NCBI GenBank assembly: GCA_022414725.1
Contig: CM039464.1
Coordinates: 16,558,444-16,622,443, forward strand
Source of the DNA: Microglena sp. YARC
Lineage: Eukaryota; Chlorophyta; Chlorophyceae; Chlamydomonadales; Chlamydomonadaceae
Length of the DNA stretch: 64,000 nucleotides
Reading direction: 5' to 3'
The notes below the pieces were generated by a model, which had not been told where the DNA came from, did not search any database, and saw only the letters and a program-made list of their open reading frames with translations. The first letter of the stretch is position 1. The number at the start of each line of letters is the position of its first letter. Shown here in pieces: positions 46,448 through 57,560 of the stretch. Both the position numbers and the translations under genes were made by a program.

Positions 46448-49400
46448 ATGGCGACTCCAGCCAAGCTCCCTGCACTCGTCTTCGACGGCACCCCTGCTGT
46501 CCCATGGCACAAGTTTGGACCCTTCCTTCTCCGCCACCTCAGGTACCACCCGGGGTGCATCTCCGTTGCCATTGAGGCAGCGAAGGACGTTGTCCCCGCA
46601 AATGAGCCAGCAGATGCCGACGGATACCCGCTGGAGGAGTCTCACTACCCGAATGTGGACAATGATAATGCAGCTATTGCGGCTCGTGCTGTTCCCAACC
46701 CAATCAACATGGTAAAGAACGCTGTTGCACTGAATGAAATCCTCAAGCATTGTTCTGAACCCATCCAACAGGCCATCATAGCTCACTCTAACGTTGCTGC
46801 TAAAGCCTACAGGTTTCTCAAGACCTCCTATGGAGAGAGGAACTCTGACCTTGAGACAGGGGCAGTGAGATCCATGTATAACATCAGCATGACAACTGCT
46901 GAGCCACTACAAACCTACCTCTCTCGCAGTTATGAACTCTATACCTTGCTTCCCCAAGTGAATGGGGTCAGCAACACCTCCATCCCGGCATTTCTCAGCA
47001 TAATTGTTCAAGGACTTACACCTCGTCCAGAATACAATGGATTCAGGTTTTCCTTTCACAACTGTGTATGCCCTGATTTTGCCTCCTTTCAGACCCAGAT
47101 CATCAGGTACCAGGTATCTAACCAGATCTCTGACTCCAGCGTCTCTCCAGAAGAGACTGAGCACATGGCAGCTGCTGTTTTCCAAGGCCGCCCAAGAAAG
47201 GACCGTCTCCCATCTACTCAGATGACATGCTGGAACTGCAATGGCTATGGGCACAACTCAACCACTTGCAATGGGCGTTCCTGCTTCCCGGCCGATTTTG
47301 TGGATGCTTCTAAATTTGTGGAATCTTATGATTCAAATCAAAAGACCGTTTAGGCAAATTTCTTGATTTGTGAGTTTTTGCTGGATTTCTTCGAATCTTC
47401 TTATGTTTTTGAACATAAGATTGTTTTCTAGTTTTTCGACAAAGAGACAATTCCTTTACTATCTTAGAATCATCTTATGTTTTTAAACATAAGATTGTTT
47501 TCTAGTTTTTGGAGAAAGAGACAATTCCTAGACAATTATTGAATCTTGTTACATAACTAATAACTCATAACTCATAAATCGTAACTAATAACCTCGCAAT
47601 CTCTGGTCCACATTGGTGCTGCAGCACTCTACGAGACCTCCACGCACTACACTTTTCCGACGGGTTGTCCAGATAGACTACCTTCCCTTCAGCTAAGGCA
47701 AAGTCGTCCATACAAAGGGTCTTCGCGCCATCATCCGAACGCACAGACGATTCACTGTTTTGATCCCAGAGGACAATACCAATACTGTGGGTCCCCAATT
47801 TCTCTCCGCGCTCCACATCCAGTGTGCAGTAGGTCACGTAAGGTGACCAGCTCCAGTTAAGCGCAGGATATTTCAATCCCACCAGCTCATAGAAAGCGGG
47901 TATATTGCCTTCTGATGTATTCGGTGCTGTAGGAGGTTTTTTATCCGACCACTTTATGACAAGAGTTGGTGTCACCGACACACTGGTCTTAGCCAGAGCC
48001 TTCGGGCTCATGGTACTGTCACCGACGCTGTCACAACCAGATACGAATAGAACTCTAGGTGCAATTCCACCCTTATGTTGCGGCGCGAGATTCCTAGAAG
48101 GTTGCTCTTCTCGCGCTGTGCGCACAGGCTGCCTCTGTGGCACTACGCGAATTCTAGTAAGCTCCTGCGCCTGTCGCCCCGGCCTGGGTTGAACCGCGCG
48201 ATGCTGCTCCTGCTGCTGCGCTGTGCCCCCAGCTAGCTGTTGTTGCGATGCTACTCCCCTATTAGGTCCAGGGAGGGTGACGGTTCTACGGTGTGTTGCT
48301 CCCTGCTGGTGAATGTTGCGGGTTAGATGGTTAAATCGCGTGTTTCTATTAGAAGGAGGGGCCTGAGATAAGAATGGGTGAATTGGCCTGCGATGAGAAT
48401 TAATTTCATCGCTTTCCTTAGGCATGGTTCTAAATAATGGTGGATGCATGTCAGCAGTTGATACGTACCGTTCCTGGATTGCGGCGGTACGGTCCCTGAG
48501 CTGACTTTATCCAGCTCAATCCAACAGGGAGGCAACAACGGTGCTACATTGAATTAGGTGCAATGGCGAGCCAGCCAGACATGCAAACGTCTCTAAGGAC
48601 GGTGTCAACTAGGTACTTAACAATTATTTTTCAATCGAGATCAAGTAAAAAACGTCAAACCGTAAGTTACAATTTACATTATGTGGCCTAGTGCACGCTG
48701 TGTCCTCCCGTTCGCGTGGGGGAGCATTCAACAGCCCCCCCCCCCCCCCCCCCCCCCTCCTGACGCACACACACGCAATACAGGTTTGAAGCAGCCGTGG
48801 TGGGAAGGCGTATGACAACACCCACGGCGAAGTTGACGGATGCGTTCAATGCTGCAATGACATCCCTTGTGGAGGAGTTCGGGGAGTCAATGCCGCACCA
48901 GACTTGTTTTGGGACATGTAGCAGTGGTCAAGGTTGCCGTGGAAGACTCTAGCGGGGAGAGAGGATGGGACGTGGTTGACATCAAATCTGATACTGTCAT
49001 TGGAGAGGTAGAATGTGTGTACTTAATGCCTTTATACTCTAAGAGAGGTGAGGCATTGGTGTACACCGACACCGACTACCCAGAGTGGCCTAGTGAGTGG
49101 ATGGACCAAAAGCTTGTGCCGATTACCGTTAAGCTTGGGAGGAACCACAAGGCTACATGGACAGGCAACATCCCCCTTGATGCCGTGCAATTCAGTTGCC
49201 AACCCACGAGCAACATGAAGATACCAAAGAAGTACCACACAAGCGTGCTCTTAGCTTGCAAAGCCATTGAGGACAACACTAGACCGGAGGCCGTGCAGTC
49301 GGATGGAGATAATGTAGACATTGATGGAGAAGAGGAGGAGGTGGAGGAGGGTTTAGGGGGTAGTGGGGGTGAGGAGGGGGAGAAGGAGGAGAATGACGTT

Positions 49401-51795
49401 TCATAGTCACCTTAATGATATTATTCATAAACCACTCTTACGTTTATTTTCATAAGCCGTGAATGCTAAATTCTATATTCCGGTCAATAACTGCCAGTTT
49501 TACACATTTTCCTTACATTAAAAAATATAAGATGTAAAATTGGTGTTTCTAAGTTGTTACACAATAGGGCAATTTCATGCTCATAAGATTCGCTATATCC
49601 ATTCTTATGAGCTCGAATTGAGCATATTTCGTCAAATTTGAACATATTGACCGAAATCTTATGTTTTAATTCATAAGATTGAACTTGTAAAAAATCAGAA
49701 TACCCCTTAAAAGTGAACATAAGAATGGAAATCGGCCGGGAAGCAGGAACGCCCATTTTGCCCTAGCCCCCTCACAGAGCTGAAGTACAGTCCCCCACCA
49801 TTCTCTACATCTGCACGTCGAGGATCCTCATCACCCCCCAAGGATGCAGCCAAGAGGTCATCCAGAAAGTCCAAGTCTCCTAGGCGAGACAGCAGAGCAT
49901 CTGCCAGAGACACCAGAGGACGCCGTGACAGACGTGGGCATGCCCATGTTGCAGATGATGACTGTTCCACCTCCCAGTCCACAACGGACAATGAGGATGA
50001 GCACAACTTCATGGCCTTAACTTCTGATGACCCACAGCCCCTCCGGTTTGCAGACTCAAGAGGCAAGTCCACACCCCTGTCTGACCCACATGATCCTATG
50101 GATGACATTGCTTTCCCTGGACCCACACCTGATCCTGATGCTTGCCATAGTAGGAGAGATGAGTCTATGCCAGCCCTAGTTTCCAGTGATGGCACCTCTG
50201 ATGATGATGATGATAAAGGTGCTCATGCCCAGTTCCAGACAGCCCTCCTGACAGAGTGGATTTTAGACTGTGCAGCCCACTCCCACTGCACCAGTAACCC
50301 GTCCATCTTGCATGACATTCAGGATCTCCCCCAGCCTATTAGCCTCCACCTGGCAGACCTTGGAGCATCACCAGTGCTCTGCCTCCAGAAGGGAAAAGCC
50401 AACATCAGGGGTCACCTTGGATCCATGATCACACTCAACGATGTGCTCCTTGCTCCACCCTTGACTGTGGTCAACATACTCAGTGTGCATGCAGCACACA
50501 AACTCTGCCCCAACCTCCAACTCCATGCATCTAATGCTGCTGCTACACTCTCCCTCCCAACTGCCAAGGGCTCCAAGACTATTCTCTTATGCCCTAAACA
50601 AAATGGCTTCTACATCACTAGCACCTCTAAGATCCCTCCCTCTTCCCCATACCCCTGTAATTCCCTTCCATCTGTCATCATGATGGTCACCCAGCAAGAC
50701 CCCAAGACCATCTGCTACAATGATGATGCTGCCGCCAGTTGCACCATTCCCCATGACACTCCCAGCAGCCCCAGCAGCCTACCAGACATGGTTTCGGCAA
50801 ATGGTGAGGATGACATGCCTGACCTTGTTCAACCCATCATGCCCTCCATGATCCAGTCAGACAATGGGGGGGAATTCTCACCACACCACCATGAAATGCT
50901 GGAAGATGACTTGTATACCACATCATCCCATGACTTCATCCCAGATACTGATTACTCCACAGCCCCTAGCCAGCAGATGCCCACTGTTCCCCATGATGAG
51001 CTGTGTAACCTGACAGAAGCACAAGCCAGAAGAGAGATGGACCTTCTGCTATACCAAGCCAGAACCAGCTATGAGAGTCCCTATCCCATTGATGGACAGG
51101 GGTCCTGCACCCAACAGGAGCTATCCCAAGCCCTTAGATTTGACCAATGGATTCCCTCAGCTACCCCTCTCTCTCCTGATCAGCCCCTAGCCCATGTCAA
51201 CATAAACACCCACCTAGTCCATTTCCTGAACAACTCTGGCCTCTCCAGGACCAAGTTTGGAGCCCTGCTGAACACCCTCAACAATTCCCCTTCCTCCCTT
51301 AAAGCCTTCAGCAACAGACCTAGACAGCCTATCCCTATCCTCATTGACCAGCTAGCTATCAAGTTCCCTGCCCTTCTGGCTGCTGAAATATCCAGGTTCC
51401 CCAGCAGACAGATGCACAACAGTCACCTCTCAGTCTGTGGACCCCTCCTCAAGCATGTCAACAGATTGAAACACATGGTACACATATGCCCCACTGTCTC
51501 CACAGCTGCAAGGCCCACCATTCAGTGGGCCATATGCCTCCAAGCAGCTATGGTCCAAGCACATGCAAGGGTACTGGTTTCCTGGCCCAAGATGCTTATG
51601 CACCCCATCAGCTGTGTGTATCCTGGGGGCAGAGTAATGTGTGTCAACAACCTCAGCATGCACTGGAGCCCTATGGATTTCACATTCATCAACATGCTGG
51701 ACACCCCAAAAATGTCTAGGAAATCTTTCTCCACCCTCCTGGAGAAACTCCACACCCAGCTGGACCTTGATGGTTACCCAGCATCTGGCACCTAA
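46448..51795 (+). CDS. Element C polyprotein: gag, protease-like, unknown C-terminal domain
   Basis: The reading frame is 46448-47269 plus 49762-51795 once element G and one TTGC copy are removed. That gives 951 codons without a stop or shift. Gag is followed by a standard zinc knuckle, CWNCNGYGHNSTTC. A basic Arg/Ser linker (RRDSRASARDTRGRRDRR) comes next. The protease-like motif is [11 protein letters not shown], with Cys-Ala replacing the usual Ser/Thr-Gly after the Asp. A vestige of integrase (QSDNGGEF) comes before a 260-residue C-terminal region I do not recognise. The same arrangement is kept in C'. Confidence 0.8.
47565..48449 (-). CDS. Unrecognised ORF in element G
   Basis: An open frame of 294 codons starting MHPPLFRTMPKESDE. 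The N-terminal half is basic and Gln/Arg-rich. The C-terminal half (from VLFVSGCDSVG) is more ordered, with Trp-rich NWSWSPY and a CMDDFALAEGKVVYL stretch. I recognise no family and see no DDE transposase pattern. It could be a captured fragment or an accessory protein. The antisense strand is also partly open, so coding status is uncertain. Confidence 0.4.
   Translation of the reverse strand: MHPPLFRTMPKESDEINSHRRPIHPFLSQAPPSNRNTRFNHLTRNIHQQGATHRRTVTLPGPNRGVASQQQLAGGTAQQQEQHRAVQPRPGRQAQELTRIRVVPQRQPVRTAREEQPSRNLAPQHKGGIAPRVLFVSGCDSVGDSTMSPKALAKTSVSVTPTLVIKWSDKKPPTAPNTSEGNIPAFYELVGLKYPALNWSWSPYVTYCTLDVERGEKLGTHSIGIVLWDQNSESSVRSDDGAKTLCMDDFALAEGKVVYLDNPSEKCSAWRSRRVLQHQCGPEIARLLVTIYEL
48735..48758. 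repeat. Poly-C run
   Basis: About 20 consecutive C followed by CA repeats, inside element G. Length is likely unstable. Confidence 0.8.
48810..49406 (+). CDS. Unrecognised ORF in element G with acidic tail
   Basis: A first segment from ATG 48810 (MTTPTAKLTDAFNAAM) leads, after a frame change or small intron near 48890-48920, into a longer frame to TAG 49406. The second part has a compact middle (VVDIKSDTVIGEVECVYLMP to YHTSVLLACKAIED) and a Glu/Gly tail. No domain is recognised. It is convergent with the 47565-48449 frame. Confidence 0.4.
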
Positions 51796-52452
51796 CTTGA
51801 TCATAGTTGACATTCTTGTTTTAGCCATGAACACTCTAGGATTAATGTGCTGCACTGTACTTCCCCATGTACTGCTGTTTTCTAGTTCTTTAGTATCTCT
51901 TCCTTAAGCTTCTACAGCATGTCTTCAATTTTCTAATTTAGGGTAATCCCAAATTATGGGGGGAATCAGTCCTATCTGACAGACATCCTGGCAGCCCCAC
52001 TGGCAGCTACCTGGCAGCTTCTCCTGTGCCTCAGCCTGACTCCTAGGCTGCAATAACTCTTAAGCATAGTCCATAGTATTAATAGTCTTCTCTAAGTTAA
52101 AGCTACCTTATATATGACTTTGGAATTATCTCAGCATATCTCTCCATCTGGATTGATTACATGAGCCAGCGGGGGACGTCTACCTAAAAGAAGTTGCTTA
52201 CAGCCAGTCAGTCCTTTATACTCCTAGTCCCTCTCATTCCTGGAGCCTCTAGCAGATATTGACCTAAAGATCCCTGCCTTCAATGTGCCACACCCCTTTG
52301 GACTGTCCCAAATAATTTATTATTTACAGTTCCTCTTGCCAGCCGTTAGCATATCTAATAGCCCTGTCAGCCCTTATACTCCTGTATTTTCTTTATGCCC
52401 CTCAGCTAATTCCAGGGATTCTTGTACCCAAGAATACCTTGAATTGGGGGGA

Positions 52453-52672
52453 TGTTATTGTCCGTCGATTCGGACACTGAGTTGGCATAGCGCACGCGTG
52501 GTCCTGTGGCTCCAGGACCCGGGTTGCCTGCCGCCGGGCCATAGGCTAGCTATGGCCCGCACGTGTCTTCGGAACCTTCCTGAAGACTTCCTTTTCTATA
52601 TAGCCGCACGAGTTGCGATGATAAGCTATCTGCTATTTAGTCTTCATTGTGTAACAACTCTATTGATTGAAA
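52453..52672 (+). repeat. Element C 3' LTR
   Basis: TGTTATTGTCC to TTGATTGAAA, with a TATA-like TTCTATATAG. It shows the uninterrupted GGACCCGGGTTGCC sequence that proves where B entered the other LTR. Confidence 0.95.
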
Positions 52673-52677
52673 AATCC

Positions 52678-53300
52678 TAGAGCTTCACCGAGAAAACATG
52701 GCACAGAGGAGGGCCTGGCGACCCCCTGAGATTCGGTTAATCAAAATTTGGAAATACAACTCCCACCCGCCCTTTACCTTCACACGCAATACAGCATGAT
52801 CAGTCCCTGGTCTGGGACGCAATTCTGGATACATCCCAACCAGGACAGCCATCAACAATTGGGGTTGCTAAAGGGCGTAGGGAATTACCGGCTACACTAA
52901 CATATCACCGTTTGATGACAGGAGGGATGCTTGCGGGGCACGGGGACCCATCCTAAGGGGAGAGCCCAGGAAGACAGTTTAGAACTTAACTGGATATAGA
53001 GAGTACATCACTACTCTCTACTACCTGGCGCAACATCGGAACCCAAATATAATAACCCTTACTCACCAGGGAATACCCAACCAGTCTACCAAATAATGCC
53101 CTTTCATCAAGCTTGTTACGCAATATCCCATTTACTTCAAACGAGCAATGGCAACTCACACGCAACAACGACACATCAGGTACAACCCCAAAGAACAGCT
53201 CCAAAGGAGTATTGTCTCCCTGGTTGTACAGCCGATTGCGAAGATAACACACTAGCACTCTGCTGAGCAATGTCATCATCAACAACTCATGCACTGCCAC
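52678..53300 (-). pseudogene. Copia D pol fragment (integrase C-terminal part)
   Basis: It encodes LRNRLYNQGDNTPLELFFGVVPDVSLLRV and LDERALFGRLVGYSLVSKGY in pieces, matching A, B and E integrase, with many stops. It joins to 38473-38763 when C is removed. Confidence 0.85.
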
Positions 53301-54629
53301 AACTAATCGAGATCAACCATTCCTCTATACCACTTAACTAAAAATTCCTAAGCCCTATTAGAACTCAAACACTTGAACACAAACCCATGTAGCTGAGGCA
53401 TACACCTAAGGAGGGCACCCAGGGGAAGGACCAGGGGCACGGTAAGACAAAGACGCGACCACTGTCAAACAACGGAACGTACCCAGGGGCCCCAAGGATC
53501 CTAAGAGAGAAAAATATCCACCAAGAAATCATGCCAAAGAATCTCCACGGCCGCTGGACTAGGGCCAGGACGGCCTCCACATCGGCCCCCAGCATGGGCG
53601 ATGACCGGCGCTGCGAAACCTGGGATCACAGAAGGCAGATGGGGAAGCGTTAGGGATAAGTCGAGATTTGAGGTATGTGAAAATGGAGACGAGGATGAAA
53701 GTGCAGAAAGTCGCAAATCGCAAGGGCAGAATTCGAAAATTTATCGCTAGGATGCGAAGAGCAGAGCCGAGGCATGTAAAGGTCCTAATATCCCGCCGTC
53801 GACGATCAGTCAATCCCAAGTCCCCCCCTCTATCGCTCGACTTACCCGGTTGGGGGGTAGAGGGAGCAGCACCCGTAGTGGTGCTGACCATACCCCCCTG
53901 CTTCCTGCCACCTCCAGAATCTCCAGGTCCAGACGCGTAGGTCGTTATCCTCTGGCGAACCCTACGGCAGTGCCGGCGGTCCGCTAGATTGAGCTGATGA
54001 TCCGCCAGCTTGATCGAAAAATTCTTCAGAAGGTAGCACAGAGCCACTAGAGCGCAAGCTCATGCCAGTAGCCGGCCGTCGGCTGGGCAGAGCAAAGGGG
54101 GTCACAGACGACGTAGACATCAGCAGGGAGCTTGGTCGGCTTGGCAACCTCCGGGTCCGCAGGCAGAGCCTCAAACACCGGAGAAATCTAGCTAGATGTC
54201 CAGAAGACGAATCTAGCTAGATGTCCAGCAGACGAAGACGAATCTAGCTAGATGTCCAGCAGACGAAGACGAATCTAGCTAGATGTCAGAAGACGAATCT
54301 TGCTAGATGTCCAGCAGACGAAGACAGGGTATCTCCACCGATGTCCAGGCTAGTCGCCGACTTGAGTCTGCACGTCACAGTCATCTACGACAGACGGGAG
54401 GAGGCGACAGACGGCAGGGGAGGAAAAGGAAGAGAAGATGGAGGAATGACTGAGGGGGGTGGCTTCCACGATGGCGGAAGGAAACTCACTGCAAGCAGAG
54501 GCCGATGGCGCCCGATCAATAAGCCAATTTGTCGTCATGTCAGGACTTCCAGAATGAAGCTCGTTGAAGCCAAGGAGAGGACGACGTAGAAGATGCATTA
54601 AGCAGTGGTACCATGATGGACCCGATAAC
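53301..54629 (-). other. Degenerate interior of copia D
   Basis: Only traces of gag remain. At 54400-54598 the segment WLIDRAPSASACSEFPSAIVEATP matches the gag N-terminus of A, B and E. The stretch 53420-53960 does not match the other copies and its origin is unknown. Confidence 0.5.
54185..54330. repeat. 31-bp tandem repeat
   Basis: About five imperfect units of GAATCTAGCTAGATGTCCAG plus CAGACGAAGAC. The unit includes the palindrome CTAGCTAG. Confidence 0.85.
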
Positions 54630-54960
54630 TATCAGCTTAGACACTTCAAGAGTGGAGAGATACTCGCAGAAGTCAAACGCGCCAATCTTTTAACGCAAGA
54701 TGAGAATAATTAAATGGACTGGGTAACCACATAAGACACCAGCGGTGGAAGGGGCGGAAGCCTGGAACCTAACCAGGGTACAGGCTTCACAGCGCGTGTC
54801 AGGGGCCCAGGGGACGCAGCCTTCAGGAAGCTGTCACCGTGTCATGAAGGATGACACAGTCTACAGGAAGCTGTTACTATCTACAGCTATAGTTCTAAGG
54901 AAGTACAGTAGTAGTCACCAAGACATAAAACGATCGAGTGAACCGCAATTGATGCTGATA
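54630..54960 (-). repeat. Copia D 5' LTR
   Basis: TATCAGC...GCTGATA on the plus strand, followed by TSD GCTAA at 54961-54965. Confidence 0.95.
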
Positions 54961-54965
54961 GCTAA

Positions 54966-55370
54966 TAGGCTGGGGGAGATTCTGAATGTCATGCAAGTTG
55001 GAGGGGGTACTGGTGCAGTGGGAGTGGGCTGCACAGTCTAAAAGCCATTCTGTCTGGAGGGCTGTCTGGTATTGATCAAGGGGTGTACTGACAGCATGAT
55101 CCACATTTGCATTTCCCTTATCATTGTCATCGTCAGTTCCATCACTTGATACTAGTTCTGGCATGGACTCTTCTTTTCCTATAAGACAGGCATCATTCAT
55201 GGGTCCCAAATAAGTACTGTCATCCAGGGGGGTATGTGGGAGGGACAGGGGTGTGGACTTGCCTCGTGTTGACTCAGAATATTGGAGAGGCTGGGGTCCA
55301 TCAGTAGTCAATGCCATGAAGTTGTGCTCGTCCTCATTGTCTGTGCTGGACTGGGAGGTAGAACAGTCAT
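54966..55370 (-). pseudogene. C' coding region, N-terminal part
   Basis: It encodes [20 protein letters not shown] through [13 protein letters not shown] and LPQPIS, matching element C. The reading frame then continues at 36797 once D is removed. Upstream gag is missing; homology stops near 55370, just inside the A20/AN1 gene intron. C' is therefore truncated at its 5' side. Confidence 0.85.
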
Positions 55371-55420
55371 CACAGTCACAACAGTCAGTATATTCACAAC
55401 AAGGGGGTGGGCGGACTGAC

Positions 55421-57106
55421 CTGTGTGAGCCACAGAAGACATGTTCACATTTGCACTTGAACCCTGTCAAGCCAACCTTCTTCCTGCATTGGAAACACCT
55501 GTAAGCGCAGCAGAACAAAAAATTGTGTCAGAACGGAATCCTTTACTGACCAGGCACACTTGTTTTTGGCTGCTGTCAACAAAAATCAACCAAACCCCCT
55601 AGCTCCAGTTGAAGCAAAATAGCCGCTCGCCTCATCGAAACGGAATCCTTTACAGGCCAGGCACTCGTGTTCATGTCTTTGGCTGCTGCCAACACCCTGA
55701 CATTGGCATGTCAAATCATTGAGCGACAGCCATACCAACGTGATTTAACTGCCAGGGGGGCAAGCTCTGATACTTGCAAGGAGGGAGGAGTGAAGCTGTC
55801 TCAGTTCTTTATCCAGCCTCCTTTCATTAAGCCCCCCCTTCCCCCCCTCCACCCCCCTAGTAGATAAGGCAGCATTCAGTGTTCATAATCCTCATGACAC
55901 TTATCCTAGCCCAGCCGATCTGGGCGACCAGAAGAGGTCATGATTATCGTCGAGGCGCGTCCCATGGCCAAATAGGGTTTGCTCTCATCGGAAAAGGTCT
56001 TTGAATTCCCTTATCCCTCGTTTCGTCTGCTGTCGTAGCTGGGCTGTCGCCATTTCGACGAGCAGCTAAGGCGCAGCTGCATTTGCCATGTTCTGCCCCC
56101 ACCAGCTTAGGAATCGCATGACATTATGATCAGCAGATCGTTTCAGAAATTAGAGGAGTATTGAGCGACGGAGAGGATGGGAGGCTGGAGAACATAAAGA
56201 GCAAGAGAGTGAGTCGCTGATAACAGAAAAATATGCCAATATGACACGACAGGAATTCGAAGAGGGTAGTAGAGGAGACAACTCGTGCCTCGAGACAATT
56301 CATCTTGCTCCGGCCGAGCTCGTGATGACCACCGCATAGTAAAAGAAGAGCAGCTTTATCACAAGCTGCATGATATCTGGATAAATGTATCAACTGACGT
56401 CAGCTCCATGTGAGATGACTTGCCAGAACCTCGTCAGCAGCGAGTGAGGTGGTAGGCTCCCACAAATACTCTGGTGAAATACAGAGCAACGCACCTATTA
56501 GGGTTGGGAGGAGGAGCAGCGGGGCTGGAAGAGGCTGTGGCAGAAGAAAGGGCCTCGGCTAGGGCTATACTAGCTGCTGGAATGGCCGAAGGAGCGGAGT
56601 CCAAGGTGACGGTAGGAGGAGCAGCAGCAGCAACAGCGGCAATAAGAGATGCGGTCGCCAAGGCTGGAGCGGCAGCAGCGGCCTGTGAGGCCTTCAGACT
56701 GGCAGCAAGACTATTTGCCGAGTTTGATGTGGCTATCTCCGTTGCCCTCTGCTTTTCCTCTTGCTGTGAAACCTCCTTCGCACATTTGCTGCAGTAAAGA
56801 CCACCACCATTCCTGCAGGCAAAAAGATAACGACCGCAACTTAGGCATTTACAAATTGCGAATTAACCTGGATAAGGCAGACGACCTTGTTCAACAGCAT
56901 GATCAAGAGTCCAGGAAGGGGACCATGGGCAGACGAAATGTGTATTTGGAGCAGAGAGGTTATGGTCGTCAAAATATTTGGACAACAATCGACATGGAAA
57001 AGGGTTGTATGACGACGAGCACGCACTGGAAGAATCCGCAGCCCTTCTGGCACAGCTGGGGAGCACCCATAGCCTTCTCCACGCTTTCAGAATTTTGGTT
57101 GCTCAT
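55421..57106 (-). CDS. A20/AN1 zinc-finger stress-associated protein, 5' exons
   Basis: Exon 1 is 57106-57027, exon 2 is 56812-56495 and exon 3 is 55498-55421; all junctions are phase 2 with GT-AG borders. Exons 1 and 2 join to give the A20 finger [20 protein letters not shown]. An Ala-rich linker follows. Exon 3 gives the AN1 finger start [19 protein letters not shown] and FCGSHR. In plants such proteins act in stress signalling and ubiquitin binding. The last AN1 residues (usually HRYxxxHxC) must lie in a further exon, not found. The exon 3 donor (GTCAGT) runs straight into C', so the gene is probably disrupted or has a very long intron. Confidence 0.85.
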
Positions 57107-57560
57107 TTTTGACACAAGTCTGTTGTCTGGAAAGAGAAGCACGAATCGAGTAGCGAGCGAACAAGGTAACGATAGTAAAGCCTACGAGTTAAACTAAGGA
57201 ACTGAAGCCGAGTGTGTGGTAATAGGGAATTGTGTTCGATGGATGTTATGGAAGTTGCGGAAGCGCTTCCGAACTTCACAAGGCCAAAGGCCTCGGCACT
57301 ACATTAGTACATCTAGCTACTTGCCAGCTCCAGCTGATCGTTTTGCTGGTCGGGACAGGCGCCACACCGCGCCACATGCGTGACAGCATGGGACATGCAC
57401 GACAGGGCCTCCGCGCATGACAGGGCCTCCGCGAATTGTACTAGAACCCACCTTGGATCTGAGCGGATCTGGGGCAAAAGTGATACGATACGATATTTTT
57501 CGATCTACGAACTCCACAAACTCGAGGCAAGACGCTGGCCTCATGCAAGACGCTGGCCTC
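57107..57560. promoter_or_regulatory. Upstream region of the A20/AN1 gene
   Basis: No gene is seen. A perfect palindrome CGGAAGCGCTTCCG occurs about 150 bp before the start codon (57258-57271). No TATA box was assigned. Confidence 0.3.

Larger units (their letters stand above)
47270..49757. mobile_element. TIR DNA element G (2,488 bp), superfamily unknown
   Basis: Perfect 29-bp terminal inverted repeats start AATGGGCGTTCC (47270-47298 and 49729-49757). A 4-bp target duplication TTGC lies at 47266-47269 and 49758-49761. Removing the element plus one TTGC restores the element C frame exactly after the zinc knuckle. Both subterminal regions carry CTTATG/CATAAG palindromes around A/T runs (47395-47520 and 49560-49725). 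No transposase is recognised; two unknown open frames lie inside, so it is probably non-autonomous. Confidence 0.85.
38764..52672 (+). mobile_element. Copia-like element C (RT-less), contains B and G
   Basis: The 5' LTR is 38764-38834 plus 45726-45874 (220 bp, split by B). The 3' LTR is 52453-52672 (220 bp), with three differences by my count. TSD AATCC is at 38759-38763 and 52673-52677. The primer site GGTTATCGGCCCGACC starts at 45875. A polypurine tract (ATTGGGGGGA) abuts the 3' LTR. With nested B and G removed it has a 0.6-kb leader, one 951-codon reading frame and a 0.65-kb 3' UTR. No integrase core, RT or RNase H remain. Confidence 0.95.
36798..54960 (-). mobile_element. Copia retrotransposon D, split by element C
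   Basis: Its LTRs are 36798-37125 and 54630-54960, with TSD GCTAA on both outer sides (36793-36797, 54961-54965). Internal D sequence is 37126-38763 and 52678-54629. Recognisable pol parts are integrase/linker relics at 38473-38758 and 52678-53300. RT and RNase H are missing; 37130-38460 is A-rich noncoding sequence instead. The primer site reads GTTATCGGGTCC. D interrupts C' within the codons after PQPIS. Confidence 0.9.
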
